From contig NZ_CP040910.1 of the NCBI RefSeq assembly GCF_013394085.1, positions 397,950-461,949 on the forward strand: a stretch of DNA of 64,000 bases, read 5' to 3'. The position numbers and the translations under genes were made by a program. Position 1 is the stretch's first letter; every line of letters begins with the position of its first letter. A model generated the notes under the pieces. That model did not search any database. It was not told the DNA's origin and saw only the letters and a program-made list of their open reading frames with translations. Below are positions 9,983 through 19,533 of the stretch, piece after piece. Source of the stretch: Limosilactobacillus fermentum. Its GTDB lineage: Bacteria; Bacillota; Bacilli; Lactobacillales; Lactobacillaceae.

Positions 9983-11206
9983 ATGACAAGTCCAATTCAA
10001 GTGACCTCCGAAATTGGAAAGCTCAAGACGGTGATGCTTCACCGGCCGGGACGTGAAATTGAAAACATTACGCCCGACTACATGGAGCGCCTCCTCTTTG
10101 ATGACATTCCGTACTTACCAATTGCCCAAGAAGAACACGACTTTTTTGCCCAAACCTTACGGGACCAGGGGATTGAAGTGCTGTACTTTGAAAAGTTAGC
10201 CGCTGAAGCATTGGCAAGTGACGACGTCAGAAAGGAATTTTTAAACCGGATGATCGCCGAATCTGGTTACGTTGCGGGTACCACCCACGACGCCTTATAT
10301 GACTACCTCTACCAAATGACCCCGCAGGAAATGGTTGACAAGATCATCGAAGGGGTGCGGGGGACTGACATTGACATCGCCCAACCGGATCTGCAATCCG
10401 TTTCCGAAAATACGGACTGGCCGTTCTTAATGGACCCAATGCCAAACGCTTACTTCACGCGGGATCCGCAGGCCTCCATTGGTGACGGGATCTCCATTAA
10501 CAAGATGACTTTCCCGGCCCGTCAACGTGAATCCCTGATCACGGAATACATCATCAACCACCACCCACGGTTTGCGGGGCAAGTTGAGGTATGGCGCGAC
10601 CGGAACCACGAATCCCACATCGAAGGGGGCGACGAGCTCGTCTTGTCCGACCACGTCTTAGCAATTGGGGTTTCCCAACGGACGACGGCGGACGCCATCG
10701 AAGACATCGCTAGAAACCTCTTTAAGGATTCTAACTACGACACCGTGATTGCCATTTCGATCCCACATAACCACGCTATGATGCACTTGGACACGGTCTT
10801 CACGATGATCAACCACGATCAGTTTACCGTTCACCCGGCGATCCTAGATGACAAGGGTGAGGTTGACAACTGGGTCTTGCACCCGGGCAAGGATGGTGAA
10901 ATTACCATCGAGCACCATACTGACATTAAGGCGGTCCTCAAGCAGGCCTTAAACAAGCCGGAAATTGACCTGATTCCAACCGGGAATGGTGACCCAATCG
11001 TGGCCCCACGGGAACAATGGAACGACGGCTCCAACACGTTAGCGATTGCACCGGGTGAAGTGGTAACTTACAACCGTAACTACGTTTCAAACGCCCTGCT
11101 TAAAGAACACGGGATCTTAGTTCACGAGGTTCGCTCCAGTGAACTATCCCGGGGTCGGGGTGGCCCACGGTGCATGTCTTGCCCAATCGTACGTGAGGAC
11201 CTCTAA
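9983..11206 (+). CDS. arcA: Arginine deiminase (unit 1, intact)
   Basis: Hydrolyses arginine to citrulline and ammonia, the first pathway step and a main acid-resistance reaction. The 407-residue protein is full length. It shows [16 protein letters not shown], the [10 protein letters not shown] loop and the C-terminal [10 protein letters not shown] containing the catalytic cysteine (Cys397). I chose ATG 9983, which follows AAGGAG by about 11 nt, over the in-frame GTG at 9971. Codons around 10387 read DLQ where unit 2 reads NRK. Confidence 0.94.
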   Translation: MTSPIQVTSEIGKLKTVMLHRPGREIENITPDYMERLLFDDIPYLPIAQEEHDFFAQTLRDQGIEVLYFEKLAAEALASDDVRKEFLNRMIAESGYVAGTTHDALYDYLYQMTPQEMVDKIIEGVRGTDIDIAQPDLQSVSENTDWPFLMDPMPNAYFTRDPQASIGDGISINKMTFPARQRESLITEYIINHHPRFAGQVEVWRDRNHESHIEGGDELVLSDHVLAIGVSQRTTADAIEDIARNLFKDSNYDTVIAISIPHNHAMMHLDTVFTMINHDQFTVHPAILDDKGEVDNWVLHPGKDGEITIEHHTDIKAVLKQALNKPEIDLIPTGNGDPIVAPREQWNDGSNTLAIAPGEVVTYNRNYVSNALLKEHGILVHEVRSSELSRGRGGPRCMSCPIVREDL

Positions 11207-11240
11207 GATAACGAAAATTAGTAACGCATTGAACCAAAGA

Positions 11241-11295
11241 AGGTGGAGGTGAGTAGTGGTCAGTTCAATACCACGGGCTCACTTGCACCTTTTTT
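11241..11295 (+). terminator. Hairpin with T run between arcA and arcD (unit 1)
   Basis: AGGTG and CACCT close a long imperfect stem that also pairs GTGGT with ACCAC, followed by TTTTTT. It would lower or condition read-through from arcA into arcD. Unit 2 copy: 25356-25410. Confidence 0.65.
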
Positions 11296-11326
11296 GCGGG
11301 TTGAGGAAAAAAGGAGGAAAATCAAG

Positions 11327-12745
11327 ATGGAAAACAAAAACGGAATTGGGCGCATTGGTCTGATTGCCCTGATCGTCAGTTCCTGTATTGGGACGGGGAT
11401 CTTTGGGATCACCAATGCGGTGGCCGCCGCGGCGGCACCTGGGCCCGCTCTACTAGCATGGCTCTTCGTCGGTTTTGGCTTTTTGATGCTCGTTTTTGCG
11501 CTTAACAACCTATCGGAAAAACGGCCGAACCTGGAAGCGGGTATCTTCTCATATGCCGGCGCCGGCTTTGGGCCGATGGGGGAATTTATTTCCGGTTGGG
11601 CCTACTGGTTGTCAGCTTGGTTGGGTAACATTGCCTTTGCCACCATGCTGATGAGTGCCTTGGGGACCTTTTTCCCGGTCTTTAGCAACGGGCAGAACCT
11701 AATGTCGATCATCGTGGCCATTATCTTCTGTTGGGTTTTGACCCTCCTCGTTAACAGCGGGGTGGAAACGGCGACCTTTATTAACACGATTGGGACCTTC
11801 TTTAAGATCATTCCACTGGTATTATTCATCATTATTTCGATTATCTTCTTTAAGGCCGGTATGTTTACGACCGACTTCTGGGGCCACGTCGCTAACAACC
11901 TTTCCAAGGGGACGGAAACGGGCTCGGTATACACCCAGATGAAGGGGACCCTGCTGACACTGATCTGGGTCTTCATTGGGGTTGAAGGGGCCTCCGTCAT
12001 GGGTCACCGGGCCAAGGACCGGACCCAAGCCCAACAAGCGACGATCATCGGGTTCATCCTCTTGTTGATCATTTACGTGATGATTTCGATTATTCCTTAC
12101 GGGACCCTGACCCGGGCCCAACTGGCCGCCGCTAGTCAACCAGCCCTGGGGAACGACTTGAAGTTGATCGTTGGTTCCTGGGGGGCCACGATTATCAACG
12201 TCGGCTTAATTGTTTCGGTAATTATTTCCTGGCTTTCCTGGACGATGCTGCCAGCCGAAACGACGATGCTAGTTGCCGAAGACAAGGCAATGCCAAAGGT
12301 GTGGGGTAAACTCAACGCTAAGAAGGCCCCAACGGCCTCGCTGATGATCACCGGGGTTTTGCAAACGATCTTCCTGTTCTCCTTACTCTTCACTGAACAA
12401 GCCTACAACTTTGCTTACTCACTGGCCTCCGCCGCCATCCTCTTCTCCTACCTTTTTGTGGGGCTGTACCAAATGAAGTACAGTCAAGAACACCAAGAGT
12501 GGGGACAGTGGACGATTGGACTCTTGTTGGTTCTCTTCCAAATTGCCTGCATGTTCTTGGCCGGTTGGCAACAAGTGCTCCTGGTTTCGATTAGCTTTAT
12601 TCCGGGCTTTATCATCTACTACCAAGGGGTACGTGAAAATAACCGGACGATGAGCGGGGGCGAAAAGGGAACGATGGTTGTAGTCTTAGCCTTTAGTTTA
12701 ATTGCCATCTTCCTGATCTTTAACGGAACGATTGCCGTTGGGTAG
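11327..12745 (+). CDS. arcD: Arginine/ornithine antiporter (unit 1, intact)
   Basis: An APC-superfamily membrane exchanger expected to import arginine and export ornithine for the deiminase pathway. The protein has 472 residues with about 12 hydrophobic segments. The first helix carries SSCIGTGIFGITNAVA, a typical APC substrate-binding motif. ATG 11327 follows AAGGAGGAAA and is preferred to the upstream in-frame frame from 11243, which runs through the terminator-like hairpin. It is the last gene of the arc operon. Substrate is inferred from context. Confidence 0.9.
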   Translation: MENKNGIGRIGLIALIVSSCIGTGIFGITNAVAAAAAPGPALLAWLFVGFGFLMLVFALNNLSEKRPNLEAGIFSYAGAGFGPMGEFISGWAYWLSAWLGNIAFATMLMSALGTFFPVFSNGQNLMSIIVAIIFCWVLTLLVNSGVETATFINTIGTFFKIIPLVLFIIISIIFFKAGMFTTDFWGHVANNLSKGTETGSVYTQMKGTLLTLIWVFIGVEGASVMGHRAKDRTQAQQATIIGFILLLIIYVMISIIPYGTLTRAQLAAASQPALGNDLKLIVGSWGATIINVGLIVSVIISWLSWTMLPAETTMLVAEDKAMPKVWGKLNAKKAPTASLMITGVLQTIFLFSLLFTEQAYNFAYSLASAAILFSYLFVGLYQMKYSQEHQEWGQWTIGLLLVLFQIACMFLAGWQQVLLVSISFIPGFIIYYQGVRENNRTMSGGEKGTMVVVLAFSLIAIFLIFNGTIAVG

Positions 12746-12752
12746 AAAAGAG

Positions 12753-12808
12753 GTGGCAAACAACTTGCTCGGCCGTACTTAGGCGCTAGGTCTGCGGTTG
12801 TTAACCAC
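12753..12808 (-). repeat. Structured intergenic repeat, short inverted copy E2 (unit 1)
   Basis: Read on the minus strand it starts GTGGTTAACAACCGC and ends CAAGTTGTTTGCCAC. The central hairpin present in longer copies is missing. The unit 2 copy lies at 26836-26891. Confidence 0.55.
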
Positions 12809-12835
12809 GTTAGCGATGTAGCGTTTAGAAAACAT

Positions 12836-12874
12836 AAAAGCCACCCGTTACCGATTAGGTAGCAGGTGGCTTTT
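12836..12874. terminator. Bidirectional terminator between arcD and metE-like gene (unit 1)
   Basis: AAAAGCCACC pairs with GGTGGCTTTT. The A and T runs on both sides make it usable by both convergent genes. Copy at 26919-26957. Confidence 0.8.
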
Positions 12875-12895
12875 GTGTTCAGGGGGTGACACGCG

Positions 12896-14017
12896 TTAGC
12901 CCCAAACCGCGTCCGCAATCTCCTTAATGAGCTTAAGCTTGGCCCATTGTTGCTCTTCGGTTAAGATATTGCCTTCTTCCGTGGAGGCAAACCCGCACTG
13001 GGGACTTAAGGCTAGGTTAGCTAGTGGCACTTCTTTAGCGGCTTCGTGGATCCGGGCGATGACTTGGTCGGGGTCTTCTAGTTGACCGTCCTTAGAGGTG
13101 ATTAGCCCCAAGACGATGGTGACCTGGTCGCGCTGATTGAGGATCTTCTTGAGCGGGGCAAAGTTACCGTCGCGTTCTTCGCTGTCGTATTCCAAGAAGA
13201 AGCCGTCGTAATTGAGCTGGGCTAAGTAAGGGGCCACCGGGGCGTACCCACCGGAAAAGAGGAAGGTGGACTTGAAGTTCCCCCGGCAAATGTGGGTGGT
13301 AATTGTTAGGTCGGCCGGCTTGTCTTTTAAGGCTCCGTTAATTACGGTGACGGCGTCTTGGCACAGTTGGACGTACTTTTGGTGTTCTCCAGGTTGGTCC
13401 TTAGTTTCGTTGAGCTTACTGATTAAAAAGGCCCAGGTGGTGTCGTCAATTTGCAGGTAACGGCAGCCGAGTTCGTAAAAGCGGTGGATCGTTTGTCGAT
13501 AGGCCGTTGCCAGGTCAGTTAAGTAGTCTTGGTAGCGGTCGTAAAAGTCCGGCCAGTGGTCGGAACGGTTATCCCGGAAGAGCATCGTTGGTGACGGGAT
13601 CGTTTGCTTAGCTAAGACGTCCGGGCCGGCCTGCTGGTTGGTAAATTGGAAGTGCTTGAAGAAGGGGTGGTCAGGGTTGTAGGCCACCTTGCCGACCAGT
13701 TCGGCGTTGTCGGTACGGGTTTTGGCACCCTTAAACCGGTAGCTTTGGTGGTAGTTGTAGTGACCAACCCCGGTCAGCCCCCACAAGAAGTCCAGGTGCC
13801 ACCAGCTCCGCCGAAATTCACCATCGGTCACGGCGTGCAGGCCGACCGCCTTTTCCTTTTCAATTAAATCGGTGATACAGGCGTCTTCCACGGCGGTTAA
13901 ACCGGCTTGATCCAGTTCGCCCTGCTTGAATTGCTCCCGGGCTTCCTTGAGCTTTTGGGGACGCAAAAAGGAGCCGACGATGTCATTTTTAAAGGGCGCG
14001 GTTAAAGTTGTGGTCAT
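12896..14017 (-). CDS. MetE C-terminal-like methyltransferase, YxjG/YxjH type (unit 1)
   Basis: A 373-residue protein of the cobalamin-independent methionine synthase family, corresponding to the catalytic C-terminal half only, as in Bacillus YxjG/YxjH. It probably transfers a methyl group to homocysteine. The start NDIVGSFLRP is family-typical. Zinc-site candidates are His and Cys in TTHICRGNF and Cys in LSPQCGF. The leader carries a T-box that most likely senses tRNA-Met, supporting a role in methionine supply. The methyl donor is not known from sequence. Confidence 0.85.
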   Translation of the reverse strand: MTTTLTAPFKNDIVGSFLRPQKLKEAREQFKQGELDQAGLTAVEDACITDLIEKEKAVGLHAVTDGEFRRSWWHLDFLWGLTGVGHYNYHQSYRFKGAKTRTDNAELVGKVAYNPDHPFFKHFQFTNQQAGPDVLAKQTIPSPTMLFRDNRSDHWPDFYDRYQDYLTDLATAYRQTIHRFYELGCRYLQIDDTTWAFLISKLNETKDQPGEHQKYVQLCQDAVTVINGALKDKPADLTITTHICRGNFKSTFLFSGGYAPVAPYLAQLNYDGFFLEYDSEERDGNFAPLKKILNQRDQVTIVLGLITSKDGQLEDPDQVIARIHEAAKEVPLANLALSPQCGFASTEEGNILTEEQQWAKLKLIKEIADAVWG

Positions 14018-14063
14018 AATTAAACATCCTTTCTATCTGAACAATGGTGTGGGAACTAAAAAA

Positions 14064-14354
14064 CGTCCCTAGAAAAGACCATTGTCTTCTCTAGGGACGC
14101 ATTCAAGTTATCTTAAAAGCGTGTTACCACCCTAATTCGGTTCTCCCTCACGGCAAAACCCTCACGAGGTACGTCCAAACGGAGATACCCGGGGTGATAA
14201 CGGGCCCAACCGCCACCAGTTAATGAATTCACTGGTCGAACTTGCTCCCAGACCATCTTCACTAGTTAGCCACCCCGTGGTTCTCAGCTCCCCCACTTCT
14301 CTGGGTGGGGGCCAACTAGTTACTCATCTGTTCTCAGCAACTTATCATTTAATT
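14064..14354 (-). ncRNA. T-box riboswitch, probably methionine-specific (unit 1)
   Basis: On the minus strand the T-box core AGGGTGGTAACACG lies in 14119-14142. It is followed by a 16-bp terminator stem (14064-14099) with a run of six T. A long Stem I occupies about 14240-14340. The sequence GAAGATGGTC on its 3' side puts an ATG (+ strand 14254-14256) in the expected specifier position. Uncharged tRNA-Met would favour antitermination and expression of the metE-like gene. Specifier assignment is by eye. Confidence 0.85.
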
Positions 14355-14360
14355 TTCATC

Positions 14361-14389
14361 ATTCTAAGCCAGGGGGTGGTAAAATGCAA
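14361..14389 (-). promoter_or_regulatory. Promoter of the T-box leader (unit 1)
   Basis: On the minus strand TTGCAT and TAGAAT are spaced by 17 nt. Transcription would begin near 14354, just before the T-box Stem I. Confidence 0.7.
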
Positions 14390-14480
14390 GTACTAAATTT
14401 AATCCGGGCGCCCCTTGTTAAACCCGGTGAAGGCGCGCTAAGATTAAATGAAAATGGTTTTAATAGAAAGGGTGGGACAG

Positions 14481-15599
14481 ATGGTTGAATTAGCACCGTT
14501 TGGCGTCGAAGCTTGGTTAAATAAATGGGAAAAAAAGGCCCGCTACGATATTTCACAAAGCACAATTGCCTCCTTATCGATGGCGGACCTACGGGAGTTG
14601 GACGATGATCCCAATACCCTAGACAAATTACTCTTTGACGCTAAGCTTAATTACGGTTTGATTGAAGGTTCACCAGCCTTTAAAGAGGCGGTAGCGCAAC
14701 TGTACGAGCACGTCGACCCCGACCAGGTTCTGCAAACTAACGGGGCCACTGGTGCTAACCTAGCCGTCCTCTACGCACTGGTTGAGCCCGGAGATCAAGT
14801 GATTGCGGAGTACCCTTCTTACCAACAGTTATTTGACATTCCACGCTCGCTAGGAGCGACGGTTGATTACTGGCGCCTACGCGAAGAGGAAGGGTGGCAG
14901 CCGCGGTTGGCTGAGTTAGCTAACTTGGTCACCGAAAAAACCAAGCTCATTTGCTTAAATAACGCTAATAACCCCACTGGTACGGTACTAGACAGGGAGA
15001 CGTTAAGTCGGGTAGCTGAGATTGCCCGTGAAGTAGGGGCTTACGTTTTGGTTGACGAGGTTTACCACCCACTAATGAAAAACGGGACGGCTTGTTCGAT
15101 CGTCGACCTCTACGAACGGGGGATTGCGACCGATTCCCTGTCAAAGACCTACTCGGTACCGGGACTACGGATTGGCTGGACGGTGACGAACCGGGAAGTG
15201 GCCGACCGTTTGCGAAGCGTCCGGGACTACACCATGATTTGTGGTGGGGTGGTCAACGACCTGTTAGCCACCTACGTCTTAAACCACCGTCACCAGGTTT
15301 TGGCGCGCAACCGGGCGTTGGTGGAACAAAACTGGGCCCTGTATCAAGACTGGCTGGCCAAGGAGCCGCTGGTTTCCCTAGTGGCCCCGGCCGGGGTCTC
15401 AACCTCCTTTCCCCGCCTGTTAATTGAAGAAGACACGGTTAGTTTTTGTACCCGGTTACTGGAACAAACGGGCGTCTTGTTGGTTCCCGGGGAGGCTTTC
15501 GAAACGCCCCACCACGTTCGTTTAGGCTACTGCGCTCCCCAACCGGTTTTAAAGGAAGGGTTACGCCGGTTAAGCACCTTTTTACACGCCCAAAACTAA
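14481..15599 (+). CDS. arcT: ArcT-like PLP-dependent aminotransferase (unit 1)
   Basis: A 372-residue class I/II aminotransferase. It shows YPSYQQL, NNANNPTGT, VDEVYHPL and DSLSKTYSVPGLRIGW; the last holds the PLP lysine at about residue 222. Lactobacillus arginine deiminase clusters often contain an aminotransferase called ArcT, and the N-terminus FGVEAWLN resembles what I recall of that group. Its substrate is not established. I chose ATG 14481, preceded by AAAGGGTGGG, over the upstream ATG at 14448. It is divergent from the T-box leader. Confidence 0.75.
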   Translation: MVELAPFGVEAWLNKWEKKARYDISQSTIASLSMADLRELDDDPNTLDKLLFDAKLNYGLIEGSPAFKEAVAQLYEHVDPDQVLQTNGATGANLAVLYALVEPGDQVIAEYPSYQQLFDIPRSLGATVDYWRLREEEGWQPRLAELANLVTEKTKLICLNNANNPTGTVLDRETLSRVAEIAREVGAYVLVDEVYHPLMKNGTACSIVDLYERGIATDSLSKTYSVPGLRIGWTVTNREVADRLRSVRDYTMICGGVVNDLLATYVLNHRHQVLARNRALVEQNWALYQDWLAKEPLVSLVAPAGVSTSFPRLLIEEDTVSFCTRLLEQTGVLLVPGEAFETPHHVRLGYCAPQPVLKEGLRRLSTFLHAQN

Positions 15600-15669
15600 G
15601 GCGAATAGGATGGACAATTGCTGGTGGGGCGAGTATCGTGGGTATGTTAGAAAAAAGTAGAAGGGATCG

Positions 15670-18477
15670 ATGGAATTGAAAATTTTGGCGATTGACACCT
15701 CGAATCACCCGATGAGTATTGCCCTGGTGGAAGACGACCGCCTCATGGCCCAAACGACCCTGAACATGGTCCGCAACCACAGCGTTTACGTTTTGCCGAC
15801 CATTGAACGGTTAATGGATGATTTGGGCTGGACACCAGCGGATTTGAACCGGGTGGTGGTGGCAAACGGTCCGGGTTCGTACACCGGGATCCGGATTGCC
15901 ACCACGACGGCCAAGGTTTTGGCCACGACGCTGGGGATCGACTTGGTGGCTGAATCAAGCCTGAAGGTCTTGGCGACCAACGTTCTTCCCGATGACAAGC
16001 GCTTGATCGTCCCCTTTTTCGACGCCCGGCGTGGCAACGTCTTTGCCGGTGGGTACCAGTACCAAGCGGGAAAGTTAGTGGCGGTGATGGAAGATCAGCA
16101 CTGCGCCTTTAGCGACTTAATGGTTAGGGTGACCCAACAGCCACAGGGCGTTTTGTTAATTGGGCAAAGCACACCGAAACTGGCCGACGAGCTGGCCAAG
16201 TTGCCCACTAACGTAACTTTAGCGCCTGCCGATTTAACCCTGCCGTCAACGTACCACCTGGCCCTGCTGGGAAGAACGGCCATCCCGGTCGCCGATCCGG
16301 ATGCCCTGGTGCCAGACTACCTACGACTCACCGAAGCCGCCAGCCCAACCAACCCCCTGTTGGAACGGGCCAATTTTTTGGGGATTACCCAAAGTAACGT
16401 CGATGAATTCTTCATGGTGCGGGTGGCTTCTTTGAGTAAGTTAGCCGCCGCTGGGGTAACGACAACGGACGCCTCCGGGATGACCCCGGCAGCACAACTG
16501 ACGGCGGTCAACGAAAAGGAGCACCAGATGGTGGCCCGGCGCTACCAGGTGTATAAGGACGTCTTACTTCCGGCCTTGGAAGCTAAAGACATCCACCTGG
16601 TAGCCGTTAAGGACTTGGATCAACACCAACACGACTACTTGCAGCGTTACTTTAACGATGAATTATTACCGGTCCTAACCCCGATGGCCGACGACTCATC
16701 GCGGCCCTTCCCCTTTATCTCTAATAACTCCTTAAACGTGGCCGTTAAGCTGATTCGTACGGCTCCGGCAACGACCGCTAAGGAAGTGCTCGAGGGCGAT
16801 CAGGAAGTGGTGACCACCATTTCCCAGCCCCACGAAAAAAAGGAACAAGACGGTAAGTACGAAGAGGAATTCGCCACCGTCCGGGTTCCCGAGGTCTATA
16901 AGCGGTTGGTTAAGATGCCGTCATCCAACATCTTTGTCCTCTTAGACGACGTGATCAAGACCTTTATCAGCGTCCTCTTCCCGGGCTACGCCGTGCAAGC
17001 AACTGGTACTTACCGGGTCGTGCGGGACATGGACCTGGACGTGGCCGAAGAAGACACCTCCGACTTGTTGCGGGCGGTTCAGCACCAGTTGCGGGAACGC
17101 GAGCACGGTCACGTTATTCGCCTAGAAGTGGAGCAGGGGATGGACGATTGGCTGGCGGCCCACCTGATTGATAACCTTAAGGTCGGCGAAGAAGGGGTTT
17201 ACCGCATTGCGGGCCCGATTGACTTAACCTTTTTAAAGAAGCTCTCCGGCATGGTTTCCGACCACGAAGAAGACCGCTACAGCAAGTTTACCCCGTACCT
17301 AGCCCCGGAATTGGATATGGAACACAACTTATTTGACGCCATTCGGGAAAAGGATCACCTGATGCAACACCCCTACGATGATTTCCAAGCCGTCGTTAAC
17401 TTTATTCACCAGGCGGCCACCGACCCCAAGACCCTAGCGATCAAGATGACCCTCTACCGGGTATCCGGAAATTCTCCAATCATCAAGTACTTGGGGATGG
17501 CAGCCCAGCAGGGCAAACAGGTAACGGTGCTGGTGGAAGTTAAGGCCCGGTTCGATGAACAAAACAACGTTCACTGGGCTCGTCGGCTAGAGCGGATGGG
17601 TTGCCACGTAATTTACGGGTTAGTGGGGCTCAAGACCCACTGTAAGCTCGCCTTGGTCATTCGCCGCGATGAAGACGGAATTCGCCGCTACATGCACCTG
17701 GGAACCGGGAATTACAATGACGTGACCGCCAACTTCTACACCGATATGGGGTTGTTTACCTGTGATTACGAACTCGGGGTCGACTTAACCAACCTCTTTA
17801 ACATGCTGTCCGGTTTCGCCCGGCCACGGTACTTCCACAAGTTGCGGGTTTCACCGGGTGGGATTCGCAACTTCATTAACGAAAAGATCGATGAACAAAT
17901 TGAGGTGGCCAACAAGGGACTGCCGGCCAAGATCCGGATGAAAATGAATTCCCTGTCGGATAAACAAATTATCGCCCACCTATACGCTGCTGCTGCGGCC
18001 GGGGTGAAGGTGGAGCTATTGATCCGGGGGATTACGTGCCTGAGAAACGATTTACCGTTCTTACACGGTAACATCACGGTCCACTCAATTGTCGGGCGCT
18101 TTTTGGAACACTCGCGGATTTACTACTTTGAGGCCAACGGGCACTCGGAGATCTACTTAGCCTCGGCCGACATGATGACCAGAAACCTTAACCGGCGGGT
18201 TGAAGAGCTCTTCCCGGTCACCCAAGAAGATACCAAGGCACGGGCGATCGAAATTTTTGATACAATGTGGCAAGACGACGTCAAGACCCGGGTTCTAAAG
18301 GGCGACCGGTACACCCCGCTGCCGTTCAGCGGTCAGGTCGATTGCCAAGAGATCTTCGTTGATCAGGTTAAACAACAAGAACGAGGGCAGCGCCAAGAAC
18401 AAAAGAACCGGCGCCACTTAAACAACGTCTTTGAAACCCTTAGTCGTCACGTCAATAACCTACGCCTCAAGAAGTAA
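15670..18477 (+). CDS. TsaB-PPK in-frame fusion at the duplication junction
   Basis: One 935-codon frame. Residues 1 to about 222 equal TsaB (DTSNHPMSIALV start, NGPGSYTGIR), and the rest equals PPK from about residue 30 to its end. The switch occurs in GAAGCCG at 16333-16339. TsaB loses its last 21 residues. PPK loses its conserved NRELSW N-terminal segment but keeps the catalytic His region. The product exists only if the tandem duplication is real. Either half could fold, but activity cannot be assumed. It would be transcribed from the tsaB side and followed by ppx. Confidence 0.8.
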   Translation: MELKILAIDTSNHPMSIALVEDDRLMAQTTLNMVRNHSVYVLPTIERLMDDLGWTPADLNRVVVANGPGSYTGIRIATTTAKVLATTLGIDLVAESSLKVLATNVLPDDKRLIVPFFDARRGNVFAGGYQYQAGKLVAVMEDQHCAFSDLMVRVTQQPQGVLLIGQSTPKLADELAKLPTNVTLAPADLTLPSTYHLALLGRTAIPVADPDALVPDYLRLTEAASPTNPLLERANFLGITQSNVDEFFMVRVASLSKLAAAGVTTTDASGMTPAAQLTAVNEKEHQMVARRYQVYKDVLLPALEAKDIHLVAVKDLDQHQHDYLQRYFNDELLPVLTPMADDSSRPFPFISNNSLNVAVKLIRTAPATTAKEVLEGDQEVVTTISQPHEKKEQDGKYEEEFATVRVPEVYKRLVKMPSSNIFVLLDDVIKTFISVLFPGYAVQATGTYRVVRDMDLDVAEEDTSDLLRAVQHQLREREHGHVIRLEVEQGMDDWLAAHLIDNLKVGEEGVYRIAGPIDLTFLKKLSGMVSDHEEDRYSKFTPYLAPELDMEHNLFDAIREKDHLMQHPYDDFQAVVNFIHQAATDPKTLAIKMTLYRVSGNSPIIKYLGMAAQQGKQVTVLVEVKARFDEQNNVHWARRLERMGCHVIYGLVGLKTHCKLALVIRRDEDGIRRYMHLGTGNYNDVTANFYTDMGLFTCDYELGVDLTNLFNMLSGFARPRYFHKLRVSPGGIRNFINEKIDEQIEVANKGLPAKIRMKMNSLSDKQIIAHLYAAAAAGVKVELLIRGITCLRNDLPFLHGNITVHSIVGRFLEHSRIYYFEANGHSEIYLASADMMTRNLNRRVEELFPVTQEDTKARAIEIFDTMWQDDVKTRVLKGDRYTPLPFSGQVDCQEIFVDQVKQQERGQRQEQKNRRHLNNVFETLSRHVNNLRLKK

Positions 18478-18490
18478 AAGGGGGAGGAAA

Positions 18491-19444
18491 ATGTCAACCA
18501 ACTTAAAGGTGATTGATTTGGGATCTAACTCGGTGCGTCTGCGGATCACCAAAATTTTAGATGATGGCCAAACGGAACTACTGCGCTACGAAAAAGAGTA
18601 CGTGCGCCTGTCAGAAAACATGGGTCCGGAGCGGACGCTAAAAGAGGAGCCTATGGCCAGGACCCTGAAGGCTTTAAAGGACTTTAAGGAGATTTACGAC
18701 CAGTTTGACGGTGAGATCATCGCCGTGGCCACCGCCGCCGTTCGCCAAGCTACCAACCAACGGGACTTTCTGGAGCGCGTTGAACAAGAGGTGGGCCTGA
18801 CGATTCAAGTGATCTCCGGCAAACGGGAGGCCTACCTTGATTACCTAGGGGTTTCCCGGACCCTACCACTGGAAAACGGGATCATCATTGATACCGGTGG
18901 GGCCTCAATGGAACTAATCTTAGTTGACCAGGGCCAGGCCGAGGAGACGGTTTCCTTGCCGATCGGTTCGGTCCTGTTGTCCCAACGTTACCACCTTGGC
19001 GACCAAGTAAGCGCCGCCAACCTGTACGACGCCGTAATCAAAGTCGATGAGGTTCTCTCTAGTCAACGCTGGTTGAGTCGGGCCCGCCACACCCGGGTGG
19101 TGGCCCTTGGGGGCTCTAACCGGGCCTTAGCTAAGATGTACCGGTGGCGCCTATCGGACGGGGAGGACGTTCCCTTGCCGGTCCACGGGTTAACCATGCA
19201 GACGGTTGACGCCTACGAAATGATGGACGACCTGCTGCGGATGGACCGGGAGCAGCGGGGCAAGGTACGGGGGGTATCGACGGCCCGGGCCGACGTGATT
19301 ATCGGGGGACTGTTGCCGATCATGGCCCTCTTGCGCCAGTTAAATATGAAGCAAGTGATGTTTTCTAGCAACGGGCTACGGGAGGGGCTCTTGTTTGAAT
19401 ACATTGACCAAAAGTTTGGGGGTTTTCGTACCGACCAGGCTTAA
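18491..19444 (+). CDS. ppx: Exopolyphosphatase, short Ppx/GppA type (unit 2)
   Basis: Identical 317-residue product to the copy at 4386-5339, with the same GGGGGAGG ribosome site. Here the gene upstream is the TsaB-PPK fusion, so its transcription would depend on the tsaB promoter and not on the polyphosphate operon promoter. Confidence 0.85.
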   Translation: MSTNLKVIDLGSNSVRLRITKILDDGQTELLRYEKEYVRLSENMGPERTLKEEPMARTLKALKDFKEIYDQFDGEIIAVATAAVRQATNQRDFLERVEQEVGLTIQVISGKREAYLDYLGVSRTLPLENGIIIDTGGASMELILVDQGQAEETVSLPIGSVLLSQRYHLGDQVSAANLYDAVIKVDEVLSSQRWLSRARHTRVVALGGSNRALAKMYRWRLSDGEDVPLPVHGLTMQTVDAYEMMDDLLRMDREQRGKVRGVSTARADVIIGGLLPIMALLRQLNMKQVMFSSNGLREGLLFEYIDQKFGGFRTDQA

Positions 19445-19452
19445 TTAAAGAT

Positions 19453-19466
19453 TGAAAGCGCTTTTT
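19453..19466 (+). promoter_or_regulatory. Possible cre (CcpA) site before galE (unit 2)
   Basis: Same TGAAAGCGCTTTTT sequence as at 5348, with the same spacing to the galE promoter region. Confidence 0.45.
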
Positions 19467-19533
19467 ATCGACGAGTGTGGTACAATCTGGTTGTAGTAAA
19501 AGTTTTAGTAAAAATCGAAAGGATGGTAACAGC

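Larger units (their letters stand above)
2228..16332 (+). repeat. Tandem duplication, unit 1 (14,105 bp)
   Basis: From GAAGCCG inside ppk (2228-2234) to the same 7 bases inside tsaB (16333-16339). The same gene series repeats in the same order from 16333. Positions shift by 14,105 at the left and 14,083 at the right. I could account for the whole length change from visible indels: +9 in the regulator/argF region, +1 in arcA and -32 in arcD of unit 2. Proteins from undamaged genes are identical between units. Confidence 0.95.
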
